A program made the translations under genes and the position numbers. A model generated the notes under the pieces. It was given only the letters and a program-made list of their open reading frames with translations. It had not been told where the DNA came from and searched no databases. From NCBI GenBank assembly GCA_026874595.1, contig CM049313.1, positions 22,006,008-22,070,007 of the forward strand: 64,000 bases of DNA, written 5' to 3'. Positions 24,931 to 36,994 of this stretch are shown piece after piece. How positions within the stretch are numbered: position 1 is the stretch's first letter; each line of letters begins with the position of its first letter. Source of the stretch: Sipunculus nudus (taxonomy: Eukaryota > Annelida > Sipuncula > Golfingiida > Sipunculidae).

Positions 24931-25437
24931 CCACTCACACGTATACTGATATATTGTTCAGTGTAAATGTAAATCCTCATTGATATAAATTGAAATATTT
25001 TTTTGGTTGGGACGCAGTATTGATTTGTTCGAAAGTTGTATATGTATATATGTAAATCAGGATTTTTTTATACAGAATAAAATTAGATATACAAAGAAAA
25101 AATCCAATATATAAAAAAATAAATACTGCGTCATACCGAAGTGGAGTCTGCTCAATGGCCTTTAAGATAGCAAACAAAATTATACAATACCAAAATGCTA
25201 ATTTGCTTCCAGTCGGCTTCTAATTCTGACAAGTTTGAACTATGTTTAAAAGTTTAACATTCTTCGTCAACTAACATGAAGTAACATGAATAAACCTGAG
25301 GCCCTACAGCTATGAAATACCTTATTATGAGTGTTAATTCAACCCATTCTGGAATGGGAAGAGATTAACTATGTTCATGTAAAGCATGTGTGAAAAAAGA
25401 GGATTTTTTTATCGCGAGTAATGGCGTTTAGCCAATG

Positions 25438-25439
<2 letters not shown>

Positions 25440-25506
<67 letters not shown>
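25440..25506. repeat. (AT)n microsatellite
   Basis: About 67 bp of pure TA repeat. Confidence 0.95.
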
Positions 25507-25508
<2 letters not shown>

Positions 25509-25509
25509 G

Positions 25510-26455
25510 GAATAAAAATGCCTCTTAACTAGAAGACTTTCCTGTGTATGGTGTTTCCATTGCCGTCCCGGATTAAATTTCGAATTCTTTGATAAGAACC
25601 CATCAGCAGCTTAACGTGACATTTGGATAAAGCCAGATAATTCTATAGAATTGTTTTGCTTTTTGGCCACCTCTGCTCACATAGCAATGAATCATTCATA
25701 ATTCTTGATTAAAAAAGTTCTGATAATGACTCTGCGATGGGACTTGTTTATCTATAAGTTGTTAATAAACACGGAAATGTTGATAAAACAAAAAAAAATA
25801 CTGTAACCTAAGGTTGTTGGCTGCACATGTGGACAATTTGAAAAGGGCACTTGTTGCAAACACCTTTTGCCAATATTGGTTGGTCTGTTTGCCTCCTGAT
25901 GTTCAAATTGTATGTGTTCGGATCATATTGGCTGGCTCCAAACATTTTATGGACATGTGGATATGAATAAACAAAACAGCCGTTGCAAGGTGTGTTTTGT
26001 GGTCTATTATCATAAATATATTATATTTGTATTGCGTAAAAGAAAACAAGCAGATATAATTTTGCAAGGAACATATCGAGCAATACCGACAAGCAATATA
26101 AAGCACTTGCAAGTGCTGCCCTCTTTTGGTCGTCCCAAAAATAATGACCTTAATACACCTAAATGCGTTATGGACATATTGATACTTAATATTGAAACCA
26201 TCCTGGATACCTTTACTCATACATAGTTTTTTTTTTATTATTTTTATATTTCCAATCAAAACAACCCTAATTCTATGCATGCAACAGACATATTTAAAAT
26301 AACATTTTTAGTAATACACTTGGACAGTGGTAACAGAGACAGAAATAACACGAACCTACATCTTTTTAAATCAAGAAAAAAACAAGGCCATTTGAAAAAA
26401 GATTTTTTTGAAAAAGGGATTGTAAAAGTTTTAATACAATTAACAAATATTATAC
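25510..26455. other. AT-rich stretch, overlapping chance frames
   Basis: Open frames of about 100-125 codons overlap on both strands (25903-26280). Neither shows a domain, signal peptide or splice context, so none is called. Confidence 0.4.
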
Positions 26456-26458
26456 AGT

Positions 26459-26582
26459 CATATATATATATATATATATGTATATATTCATAAATTATAT
26501 ATATATATATATATCTATATATATATATATATATAACTTGTATATATATAACAAAATTAATATATATATATATATATATACA
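26459..26582. repeat. Interrupted (AT)n microsatellite cluster
   Basis: Several TA runs are separated by short spacers (CATAAATTA, CTATATA, ACTTG). The alternating Tyr/Ile open frame across it is an artefact of the repeat. Confidence 0.9.
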
Positions 26583-27284
26583 CACAAATATATAAATATT
26601 AATAGCATTATAAGTCTTCCTTAACACGATTATTATGGTTAGCTACCTTGTACGTTTGAACATTTACATTGCGCCTAGATCACATTTTAGTTAGTTGCCC
26701 ACGTCATTATATCAGTGTAGATTAGAAGCATCAGTACACTGAAATCGACATAAATTATTTTTCTCAGTTGTATAGGAAGAATATATCTCTGTTATAACAT
26801 ATTTTGTAGTTCTGGGCAACTATATTTGGTGAAAAATATATGAAACAAGACATGATATCAATGCCTGGAGAGACGTCATCGGACTCCATCTAATTTAAGC
26901 AATAGAATGTAGTACGTGTATATGTGCTATCAAATCACGTATCGAATGTTGTGTCTCTAGCACCGCCTTTTCAGTTGTGTCAACTGGGATAGGTTTTATA
27001 ACACTGTCAATTGAAGTGATCCCCGTTTTGATAAGAAAACCCTGTTTGAATCCGCCTCGAAGCTTTTACATGGGAGGCCACACCCAAAGACCTTATGTGC
27101 TATGAACTGCTAACGTAAAGAGCGGGTATTGGTGTTTAGTCAGCTGCTTTTATTGCCCGCTTAAGGTCAGGATTCTTAGTCTCTGTCCTTTCAGAAGAAA
27201 TGAGTAAGGTCACAGCACTCGCACTTTGAACTCCATTATCACTCTAGGTGCATGTTATTACTGTATTATGTAACGCACGATTTG

Positions 27285-27314
27285 TTTCCTTGTGATAAGA
27301 TATTCACAAGGAAA
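27285..27314. repeat. Perfect 11-bp inverted repeat (hairpin)
   Basis: TTTCCTTGTGA and its exact complement TCACAAGGAAA are separated by 8 bases. The left arm plus the loop start (TTTCCTTGTGATAAG) recurs at about 27561. No gene starts or ends here, so a mobile-element end is more likely than a terminator. Confidence 0.6.
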
Positions 27315-28565
27315 GTCCCTAAACCCGAAAATGTTGCCCTTCTGATGATTGTGCTACTCTAATTGTAAACCTCCTCATAAGGTAACCATCCGAAAAAGTA
27401 CACACAATATGTTTACACGCTTTGTGTATTTCAGTCATTGTCCTTGTATGACCCCTGGTGGCAAGAGATCAAATGCTTAGGACATGCTTTTGGGTAACAA
27501 GATTTCACTCTACTCATAGGGTATTCGCACACTCCTCATAGGACATACCAACATACACTATTTCCTTGTGATAAGCTCAAGGTGGTCATACAAGTCCACT
27601 TTAAACGGATCAGGATCATCAAAAGGAAAACTCATCGCAAGTATACACACACCTGTAAGGGTGGGTCTGTGTGTGCAAATTATAAAACCATTAAAAAAAG
27701 TGTTAGTTTTTTTTTTCTTTCAATGAAGGACAATGCAAGAGGAAGGAAATTGTAGTATTTCCGTGAATGAAAAATGTGTTATATTCATTTTGCAAATAAA
27801 AATAATATACAATATCTCCCTTTAGAATAAGTAGCTATCCAATACAGGACAATTCCTTTGTTGACAGATATAAAATTAATACAAGTCCAACTGAATCCTG
27901 GGCAGTTCTTCCATTCTTGCTTGCTGGAAATAAGAAAAAGCAATGAAAATGAAAAATTAAGAGTTGAACGTCCACAATGCCGAAATGCAAGCGAAGCCGC
28001 GTTCGTGTTAGACAGAGACCAGATCTCTGGGTAACGGAGACGTGACCTATCATTCCTGGAAAAAACAGGTGGCCAAAGAGCATCGTTTAAGCTCCATGAC
28101 GGCCTAAACTCGGGCCGTTTTTAAGAAGCAAGGCGGCCGGTAAGCCTGCGTCCAAGAATTATAAAATTCCAAGAGGTCCTGCCCATCACGGATTAGCTGT
28201 AATGTCCCCATATTAATCCATATTATCCTACCAGTGGTCTGGGATGGCCCAGACACTTGCAAGCATACGGATATCCATAAAATGTTATTCCAATTTTTAT
28301 GTAATAAATTAATACATATGTCTACAGCGCGGAGTTAAGGAGAATTCGAGGAGAACTCATGGACAATTTGCGGAGTTTATAAATACCATGCAACTGTAAC
28401 CGTTGGGATTAAATGGGTGTATTGGTTCGCAGATGGTGATAGATTTTTTTGTGTTTTTTATCTATGATCCAATGTTAGCAAAACTACAATTTATTCATTA
28501 TATAATATATTTCCTTAAGAACCTGTAACATTTATATAGCTGCATGGAATTTGCATATACCTGCA

Positions 28566-28965
28566 GTTGTCTATGTATATATGTTGTCTACAAGCAGTTG
28601 TCTACCTGCACTAGTTACCCAGGAGCTGTCGTCTATGTGCAGTTGCAGTCTAAGAGCAGTTGTGTATGTGTACAAGTTCTCTAATTGAAGTCGTCTATGT
28701 GCAATTGTTGTCTACAAGCAGTTGTCTACGTGCACAAGTTGTCTAAGAGCTGTTGTCTATGTGCAGTTGTTGTCTACGAACAGTTGTCTGCGTGCACAAG
28801 TTGTCTAAGAGCAGCTGGCTATGTGCAGTTGTTGTCTAATGACAGTTGTCTATATGCATTGATGTCCAGTGGAAATTGTTTGTGTGCAATCGTGGTCTAC
28901 CAGCAGTTGTGTATGTTCACAAGTTGTCAAAGAAAAGTTGTCTATGTGCACTTAGTTAAATGGGA
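28566..28965. repeat. 62-bp minisatellite built of 31-bp half-units
   Basis: GTTGTCTATGTGC-like starts fall at 28566, 28628, 28690, 28752, 28814, 28875 and 28937, a spacing of 62 bp (once 61). Each unit splits into two related 31-bp halves, one with TATGTGCAGTTGTTGTC and the other with TACGTGCACAAGTTGTC. A 94-codon frame runs through it, but the period is not a multiple of three, so the reading changes frame relative to the unit and is not conserved. Confidence 0.9.
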
Positions 28966-28979
28966 GTAGCAAAACGTCA

Positions 28980-29600
28980 TGTAGTAGAGCATATGTTTCA
29001 GGTGGTTCACGGGACAGTGCTCTAGATGAAAAACCAGGTGTGTGTGTTGAAAAGTTGTGTCCAGGAAGGCCTTTATAGATGTGTACAATAGATAGTGGCC
29101 CTGTTGAGCATGTCGCGGGTGGTTTAAATCCTGTGTTTATTGGAGCAGCGGGATATGGCGGTTTTTCCAGAATATTAGTGTAAATCCTGTCTGGATGACA
29201 GCAGAACCATTGGGGATGTGAGTATTATTGCAGCTGTGAGGTGGAAAAGCAGATGGCTGTAAATCACTAGATTCCAGTCTGAGCACTTTTTTTTATTTCA
29301 AAGTGGTGTGAGACTCTTTGCTGAAAGAGTTGGGCCCTGTGCTTTGAAATGCGGGCTGGTTGGTGCCAGAGGGTTGCTGTGGTACAAAAACCAGGTCTGT
29401 GGGTTGAAAATTGTGGAAATGTGGGACCCAGAAGGGAAGATTTGCCATGCGTTAAATATGCCGCCCTCCGACATCTTAAAATCCTAAATCTTTGCGGATC
29501 AGAGCAGGGTAAAAAGACCGGTGTCGGTTCATGTTGCCTGTGATTCTTATAATACGGCGGGTGAACCAAGCCCGTGTGTAGATATTTTGTGTCAGTTATC
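28980..29600. other. Unclassified stretch with weak internal repeat
   Basis: The words AAAACCAGGTGTGTG..TTGAAAA near 29030 and AAAACCAGGTCTGTGGGTTGA near 29387 suggest an old internal duplication. Open frames on both strands at 29267-29602 have no recognisable domain. Confidence 0.3.
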
Positions 29601-31035
29601 ATGATAAAGCAATATTCTAAATATAAGTTGAATATATATTAATAAACACATGAATATATTTATTGAATTAAATATTTATTTTCAATGAATTATATGTTAT
29701 ATTGATGTGTTTTCGGTTAATAAACTGTAACATTTGAACACATGCACTATCCAGATGTGTCAATATGTCAACTAACAATATTTTTTAGGAAAAATGGGGC
29801 TCTAACTTGCAGGCTTCAACCGGTTTCCCGGCCTCCAGGCAGGGTACAATGGACGCCACACTTTTTTATTATAAAGATATTATAAGTTGTGATCGTCTGA
29901 AATCATCCATGTAAATTTTTTTTAAGAAATTGTCAAAGGTCAGTCGAGCCCAAAATTGCCCGGTTCACTACTGGGGTCAAACGAGGTCATCCTTCCCAGT
30001 AAATCGAAAGAGCGCGTCCTACGACGATACCGACCAGGATTAGTTTCTTTTAGGGCCAAATTATTAAACCACGCCGGGGTTTAGCATATCTCGCCCTGAA
30101 ATTATATCCCGGGTCAGTCAAAGACGCCGACATTATGCAATGCGTGCGGCAAATTGCCGATATGACTAGACTATATTATATCATTAAATTCATCCCGCAA
30201 AAAATACGCTTTGCACGGGCAAAAGTTGGAACAACGGACACCAGACATCATTTTAATCAACCTTTTTCAGGCCGGCAGTGCTTAAAATGTCGCCCTAATT
30301 TTTTTAAATAAAATATCTGAAAATACCGCGCAAAAATTAAATGGCCCCAGGAAACATTACTTCCACCAATATCCAAAAACACTCGATTTAAATACTAATT
30401 TGCTCCGTCACGCTCAACACGTATATTAAGTTATACCACCGTTCCCGCCAAGCCCAAGTGCCAAACCACACAACACAAAAATATCCCGTGGTGCCCGCAA
30501 CGCCCCCCCCCCCCCCTCCCAAATAAAAAACAATTTTTCCCAACCGCCACTTAAGAAACGATTGCGCACACCTGTCCTCAGGCCTGCATAATTTTTTTTA
30601 ATTAAAAACAACACACACAAAATCTTAGGCCAAAAAATATATAAATTTCTGTAAAATATTCCCTCTTTTCTCTAGATTGCCTTCTTCCTTCCTTTATTTC
30701 TCACATTCCCACGTCTCAACCACAGATCATTCAAATACATCTCGTGTTATGTCATGTCACATGTTATGCTTCTAGCCAGCACCTCAATAAAACAAAATGA
30801 ACAAAAAAAACGCACCGCCGCCCAAGGGTCCAAATCTACAGGCCAGAACTGCCGCCCACGCGGCAGGTATGCTCTCTTGGTGTGTGTGTGAGGGTGTGTG
30901 TGTGTATCTGTGTGCGTGTTTGTGTGTGTGTGAGTTTGTGTGTACATATACAGAATAATGACACATATAAGAGCTGCCATGTTAAATACATGAACATCAT
31001 CCTGTGCCGCTGTTCCATAGGCTCTGAACAAAGAA

Positions 31036-31108
31036 CTACCCAAACACGATGAAAACTTTTTTTATATATCAGTGTTCTTTTAAGGTACACACACAAACAC
31101 ACACACAT

Positions 31109-31158
<50 letters not shown>

Positions 31159-31308
31159 GAAACACATATACAGTACAGGTGCCTGATCATTGTGGTTTCT
31201 CCCTTCAACCGCTCTGTCAGTTAAATTCACCATATACATGCCTTCATACGTCAATTTATAGAAAAATGTTAAAGACACAGCTGTCTACACTGTTAGTTGG
31301 AATAACTC
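31036..31308. repeat. Dispersed repeat copy A (with (AC)n and (AT)n core)
   Basis: It begins ACTACCCAAACACGATGAAA, passes through AC and AT microsatellites, then has TACAGGTGCCTGATCA, CCGCTCTGTCAGTT, CACCATATACATGCCTTC, AGCTGTCTACACTG and TTAGTTGGAAT. The same blocks occur in order at 31571-31780. The open frames across its microsatellites are artefacts. Confidence 0.8.
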
Positions 31309-31520
31309 TATTAATATTTGGTATTACAGCATGGTCGAATAAACTGCCAGTTCATTCATTCACTCTTATGTTATAACGGTGGTAACATGATATGTGCAAG
31401 GCAAGTTATTCTCAATCACACTATAATGTCACTGAATGGCTGCACAGTCAACGAGCACATACATACCTACACCCAAAACACATAAAAGAGACCAGGGTAT
31501 TACCCATTTATTTTTGAAAA

Positions 31521-31528
<8 letters not shown>

Positions 31529-31569
<41 letters not shown>
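31529..31569. repeat. (AT)n microsatellite
   Basis: Pure TA run directly left of repeat copy B. Confidence 0.95.
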
Positions 31570-31570
<1 letters not shown>

Positions 31571-31780
31571 CTACCCAAACACGGTGAAAACTTTTTTTAA
31601 GGTAAACACACACACATATATACATATATACATACATACATACATACACAATACAGGTGCCTGATAACTGATTTATCCTTTCGACCGCTCTGTCAGTTTA
31701 TTTCACCATATACATGCCTTCACACGACAATTTATAAAACATATTTTAAGAAAAGAGCTGTCTAAACTGTTAGTTGGAAT
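31571..31780. repeat. Dispersed repeat copy B
   Basis: Direct, imperfect copy of 31036-31308, shorter mainly because its microsatellite core is different (ACATACAT and ACACAC instead of a long AT run). The start ACTACCCAAACACGGTGAAA and end AACTGTTAGTTGGAAT are clear. Confidence 0.8.
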
Positions 31781-32269
31781 TCTCATGGCTGAAACAAAAT
31801 GTATCGACAGTACGTCTTGATGAACCGCCTTGATGTAAAGGCTGCTGGCGCATTGCATATCGAGAAGGCCGCCAAACACCACAAAGCAACCGATGGGTGA
31901 ATCCATCACCATAACAAGAAATTGGACACAACCTTCGCCAGCAAGAGCAGGTTGAGAGGAGCCGCGAAATCTCTTTTCCATCTAAAATTTTCGCGTGCAA
32001 GGAAAATGAATAAAGTTCAAAAGCACTCCCAGCTCACTTGTTTATCTGTGCCAGGGCGTCGAATTTCTTTTTTTTCTCATATCCCGTATCCGCCCCTGGC
32101 CAGCATTCGAATCAAACTACAGAGTGACACAGAATATGTTTGCTACGGTTTCATACTCTATTCAACCCGGGACTTTTCTGGAAAAATTATCTGGGCATGG
32201 CCGACGCAAAACAAGGAGTCAAAAGACATTTGAATATGGAAAGTATAATTGTGATAGAGATCACCTCCA

Positions 32270-32590
32270 TAATTAAATGGATTATTTCTCTGATGTTACC
32301 ATAACCCTCCATTTAATATCAACACATTCTCTTAAAACTGTTTGCGTTAATTTGCTTACAGACAAACCAACACAAGATATAATGTACCCGTTACAGGTAT
32401 ACAATAAAGTCCTTTCAATAGCACAAGCTTAAAGAGGCCCAATCAGTACCAAAGATGTTTTGTATAAACGAAGTAAGGTATTTCCTTGATACAGCATTGA
32501 GGTATCTGAAAAATATTTTGTCCTTAAACCGTTTGCTTTCTCCGGTACATAACTGGATATACTCAACTTAACGGGAGAGGTCAGTGGGGC
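32270..32590 (+). repeat. Unclassified dispersed repeat, copy 1
   Basis: Shares ordered blocks with 41755-42120: ATGGATTATT, CTCCATTAAAT-like, GACAAACCAA, GGTAxACAATAAAGT, a GGGCCAAT-like block and ACCGTTTGCxTTCTCCGGTA. Between blocks the two have diverged or carry insertions. The class is unknown; no coding capacity. Confidence 0.55.
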
Positions 32591-32599
32591 TAAATATAA

Positions 32600-34140
32600 A
32601 CATAAACCAAACACACGCCACCTGGTAGCCACACCTCGCAACCAAACAAAAATCAAGATTTTTCAAGTCAAACCGGTGTATCTTTTCCGTTTTTCTTTCA
32701 TGTTCTTTCTCCTTTCTTTTGAGGCGTCTCTGTATTCCTGTGGTAAACATTCAAACGCGTAATGTGTTCACTCACATCCGCTGAACCCCAACCCCACCCC
32801 CCTCCCCCCACCCCTTAACCCTCCCCCCAATAATCCTGCATCCGCCTTGATCAAGGACAAAAGAAGATAACCATATCTTATGAGAAACACACTCCGCGCG
32901 CGGTCACTCGGTGTGCCATCCGGAAACTGGCAAAATATTACATTACATTGTCAAAACCTACTTTTGAAAAGGGTACTTGACGTTACATCAGTATTTTAAT
33001 GTTAGCTACACATTTCTGTCTGTTCAAAGGCTCTCCCTTTATGGGTCAACATTTTTATTAAGGACGTTTAACCAGGTTCATCATAATATCACCGTCTGTG
33101 ATAACTTATATATGAGAAAGAGAGCTTTGCATGTCCTAATTACTTAAGCGAACCTGAAATCATATTTGACTACTTGTATTTTCTGAGCACAATGGTCAAA
33201 GTTGTAAGTATGACGGGTGTTCTCGTAAAGATGTACGTAAATAAATGCCTAATTTATCATAATAGCCACCTGCATAATTCCACATAATTAATAGATATTC
33301 AAACGTGATGGAAGATGCATATATAGTATACACATAGACTGAGGCCCATACCTCAATATGAGACGAGGCCCCTTATCTATGCCAATACAGGTATAACTTA
33401 CAGCCTTACAAGTTAATCGATTACGAGTCATGTTACAATGATAAATGGACTGTTCGAATTCAATATTCATTCGCCTACATATAATGCGTTTGTTGTTACA
33501 TTCCTGAAAAAAAGAATCATGATATGACGTGTTATATGATTTTAACTGCACATTCATAAGGAATAGGTGTTTGGCGCCCGATGCCAGCATTTGTAACGGT
33601 ACACCTATCTGTTTGCCAGGGACACGTGGCAGACATGTCAAAATATCCACGTAACTTTGAGAAGGCGTTGAGTGTAAAGGACTGGTATGTAACATTTCAT
33701 CTATTTCGAAGCCTAATGAACAGCGACAGCCCAATATACGGGCTTCCAGACGGACACAAAGACAAGACAAATGAGTAACACATACACACAAACACACACA
33801 TATATAATCTTAATTTGTGTTGAAAAGGCTGTGTCGATTTTGGTACAAATGGATTTTAAATTTTGCAAATATTTCATTTAACACATGGGATCTGCACTTT
33901 TGCATAAATTTTTAAACTATGAGAAAATTAGTGTCAATCAGGGAGACGCAAACATTAATCCTGAATGCTGGATTAATAACCTCTTTAGTAGAAGTTCTAA
34001 GTTTATTTATCATAAATAATAGCACATTTATGACAACTCTTGCAGTTCTTATGACATAGACTGAAATAGGTGTCAATATTTGTGTTTGAATGGGGTGAAC
34101 GCCTCGATACATGGAAATTCTATAACTGATTTTCGTTTAG
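32600..34140. other. Intergenic, unrecognised open frames only
   Basis: A minus-strand frame of 169 codons (33797-33288) is the longest non-repeat chance frame in the window. Its start is in a CA-microsatellite-derived MCLCVCV run, and it matches no family I recognise. A plus-strand frame of 65 codons overlaps it. A C-rich run lies near 32790-32830. Confidence 0.35.
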
Positions 34141-34188
34141 ATTATATGGTTAATATATGTATATTTCTCTCTATTCAAGCTTCGTGTT

Positions 34189-35202
34189 ATGAAGAGCTTC
34201 AGAATGCATCTTAATGGAATATTTAAGCGGAAAACACTATTGATAATTTGTATCATTGGTCTGTGTTCGTTCTCTGCCAAACTTGCGTGGAACTGGACAT
34301 CACCTGTTAAATATTGTGGAACCAATAATGATGAGTGTGAACGAATGATGAGGACCTTTCGCATGTGGCCAAGAGTCAAACCAAGAGCAGCCATTTATAT
34401 TTTAACTCAAAGCTGGCGAAATCAATCCTTGCAGAAGACACTTAAGAGTATAGACACAAACTTCAACGATTGCTTCAAGTACCCAATAATTATATTTCAT
34501 GAAAATGAATTTAGGAGTTTAATTCCATGGATAAGAAGAATATCAACATCAGATATATACTTCCAGGAAGTTAATTTTTCCATTCCATACTTTTTGAAAC
34601 CACAGTCTGCTTGGCCCAAGACACATTGTCCAGTCAGAAATATAGGGTATAAACATATGTGTCGGTTTCATTCGAAACTAATTTATGAATTGCCTATCAT
34701 GCAGAATATGGAGTACTACTGGCGCCTTGATGATGATTCGTTATTAATTGATCCAATTACTTATGATGTATTCAAATATATGCAGACGCATGGTATGCTG
34801 TATGGCTACAGGAGTATCAGTAAAGACTCTCACGCTTGCGTTCGGGGTCTCTGGTATGCAGCAAAGCTGCATATGAAAGAGAACAAGATTGAGCCTACGT
34901 TTTTCAATAGATGGCCAGAGGAACAAATTTATTATAATAATTTTGAAATTTCAAAAATGAGCATTTGGACCCAGGAAAGATATAAAAACTTTATGGAAGA
35001 GATTGATAAAAAGGGTGGTATCTATTACCACAGGTGGGGTGACGCCCCTATCAAAACAATAGCAGTGACAATGTTTGTGCCTGAAAATAAAGTCCATTTG
35101 TTTAGTGACATTGGTTATCAACACTCCAGGTTGATAAGGCGTGTCATTTCAAAGAAAACAATAAACAACTCGAGTTATATTACACACTGCAAGCGATTCT
35201 AA
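34189..35202 (+). CDS. GT15-family alpha-mannosyltransferase, copy 1
   Basis: 337 residues, one coding exon. Residues about 16-34 form a single membrane helix near the N-terminus, so a type II Golgi protein is predicted. The lumenal part follows the GT15 (Kre2/Mnt1/Ktr) pattern: KPRAAIYILTQS, then FKYPIIIFHENEF, GYKHMCRFHSKLIYELP, YYWRLDDDS (Asp181-183), NNFEIS (Glu253) and GGIYYHRWGDAPIKT (Arg282-Pro287). In fungal enzymes the corresponding motifs read YWRVEPD, NFEI and RWGDAPVHS, and the enzymes transfer mannose from GDP-mannose in alpha-1,2 linkage with Mn2+. The acidic triplet is DDD instead of EPD and the last His is Lys, so substrate or metal use may differ. A CTCTCTATTCAAG acceptor ends at 34179, before the ATG. 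By alignment with copy 2, Met6 may be the true start. Confidence 0.85.
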   Translation: MKSFRMHLNGIFKRKTLLIICIIGLCSFSAKLAWNWTSPVKYCGTNNDECERMMRTFRMWPRVKPRAAIYILTQSWRNQSLQKTLKSIDTNFNDCFKYPIIIFHENEFRSLIPWIRRISTSDIYFQEVNFSIPYFLKPQSAWPKTHCPVRNIGYKHMCRFHSKLIYELPIMQNMEYYWRLDDDSLLIDPITYDVFKYMQTHGMLYGYRSISKDSHACVRGLWYAAKLHMKENKIEPTFFNRWPEEQIYYNNFEISKMSIWTQERYKNFMEEIDKKGGIYYHRWGDAPIKTIAVTMFVPENKVHLFSDIGYQHSRLIRRVISKKTINNSSYITHCKRF

Positions 35203-36222
35203 ATAGATACTTATTTGTCATAAATTGTACTATTTACAGTCCGGACTCGAGTCCTCCAACACTGAACGAAGAGCTAGCCGATGCTAATATGGCACCTGGA
35301 AGCCGCACGAGATGCCTGAGTCACTTCAGAGTAAGACCCAGCTACCTCTCATCATGTAAAATTTACTGACGGCTAATGTTATACGTTTACGTACATATAT
35401 ACGTACATAACGCTCCAGCCTAAATTCTAATGGCGTGAGACTTTAGGGGTATTAAATAATGATTACTGGGTGTTCCAGGACAACTTATGCCATTGTTATA
35501 TCGGTCGTTCTAGTGGCCAGCGTGTTCTGTTCCCCGCCTATTAAGTATCCAGCGTGCTCATGAATATAACTGGGCCTTGGTAGATATTTATGTATAGCTT
35601 ATATTTCAATATTCGGAAAAACACATGATGAACTTGATGTCAGTAGAACCTTGATTCGAAGCTCTTTGATAAGTTGAGCCGGACATTCGGCTTGCAAAGA
35701 TAAAAAACAACTTACATTTATGTACACCCGGCGCTGGCAACCTTTAAATTATAACAGTTGGCAAACAGCAAACAGCAAACATCTTCTTTGAAATCCCCTT
35801 TACTGACTTAGTATGATACACAGAACAAACTAATGTGTATAAAAAGAACTGACTCGCTATGTAACAAACCAGTGTGTGTAAAAAAGAAGGCCGGGTTTGG
35901 GATTTCTTCAAAAGCAGTGGGAAGGGGGGGGGGGGGGTAGCTGCAGACTTGTTGAACAAATGGAAAATAAAATGCTTTAATAGGAAAAAATAGTGACAAT
36001 AATGCTTATAATTTTATCCATTTTTTCACAAATATGTTGAATTTGTTGCAAAATATTATGTATATATTCAAGGTTTTTTTCTGAGGGCGACTGCAAATCT
36101 CTAACCTTTCCATCGACTGGTTGTTAAAACGGGTCAATATCATAAGTGTTACGGAACCTGATATAAACAGATCACGTATGCGTGAAGAACACAAATTCTG
36201 AAACAGAGATAAAAAAAAAAAA
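35203..36222. other. Intergenic after GT15 copy 1
   Basis: No gene supported. It contains a G-homopolymer run near 35926-35938 and short overlapping chance frames. Confidence 0.4.
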
Positions 36223-36990
36223 ATCAGATTATGTAACACTAGGCAGCGGGAAATGTCTAGGGGAATGAATAAAGAAGTCAGTGCTTTTTTGTTAACAAAT
36301 AACTATAATTTATTCTTTAAACAACCCCTTACAATACAATACACTAAATCAATACAATTATACAGTAAAACAGCGGTATAACAACAAGTCAATACAATCA
36401 CAGAGAAAATAATGTATGTACACAGTACCTAGATACCAACACCATCACAACGATGTCCTTTAAATGTAAACTCTCGGAGAATAACAGTCCAGTGGAAAGT
36501 TCTTGCAACAACCCAGAAAGTAAACTGAAGTCCAAATGCATAAAATCCAGGAGAAAGTCTTTGAAACTCTATAATTGCCGCATTGGTCGGATAAGGTCCT
36601 GACACACGCTTCTGCGTCCGCTGGAATCTGCTCTGCTGTATGCTCTCTGGTTCTAAAAAACAGCCCCTTTATATACCTTCACACCCCAAGCCGGGAATTT
36701 TCCACTTCTCTAACAGTCTATAAGGTCTTGCACAACACGCGTTTCAGGAATTCTCTAGAAAAACAACGCTGTGTATCTCCACACACCAGGCTCATCACGT
36801 GACCCCGGCAAGGCGTGAAAACCCAAGGCTCACATGACAACCAGCACGGATTAAACATAGAATGTAACACGCGGCCATACACGAGCCCCACAACAGGAGC
36901 TACGCCCGTGTCACATAATAAAAAGAGCACCTGTAACATTGCAACATTGCTTTCAAATTCTGAAATGCATTTTCACACAAAACATTCTAT
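36223..36990 (-). repeat. 3' LTR of the minus-strand gypsy element
   Basis: Positions 36223-36532 match 41250-41543 closely (TCAGATTATGTAACACTAGG..., GCGGTATAACAA..., CAACCCAGAAAGTAAACTG). The rest up to about 36990 has no second copy to define it, and its upper border is uncertain because the adjoining RNase H is deleted. Confidence 0.7.
36667..36675 (-). promoter_or_regulatory. TATA box in the 3' LTR
   Basis: Read on the minus strand this is TATATAAAG, lying inside the LTR with about 300 bp of presumed U3 before it. This is where the element's own promoter would be expected. The truncated 5' LTR lacks this region, so the element cannot start its own transcript from the 5' end. Confidence 0.6.
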
Positions 36991-36994
36991 ACAA

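Noticed and set aside
25903-26280. About 100-125-codon frames on both strands
   Set aside because: Mutually antisense, low-complexity neighbourhood, no recognisable motif.
27835-27925. Candidate exon behind a strong TTTTTCTTATTTCCAG acceptor (minus strand)
   Set aside because: Two frames are open for only about 30-45 codons, no partner exon or family was found.
28566-28965. CRISPR-like array
   Set aside because: Regular spacing, but halves are all related (no unique spacers), and the setting is clearly eukaryotic.
28685-28969. 94-codon Cys-rich frame
   Set aside because: Produced by the 62-bp minisatellite; the Cys pattern is only the TGTGC/TGTCT words.
31703-32000. Two overlapping minus-strand frames and one plus-strand frame
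   Set aside because: Three frames are open at once with no family resemblance; the region borders a duplicated repeat.
33288-33797. 169-codon minus-strand open frame
   Set aside because: Starts in a CA-microsatellite-derived Cys/Val run, overlaps an open frame on the other strand, and shows no domain, signal peptide or splice context.
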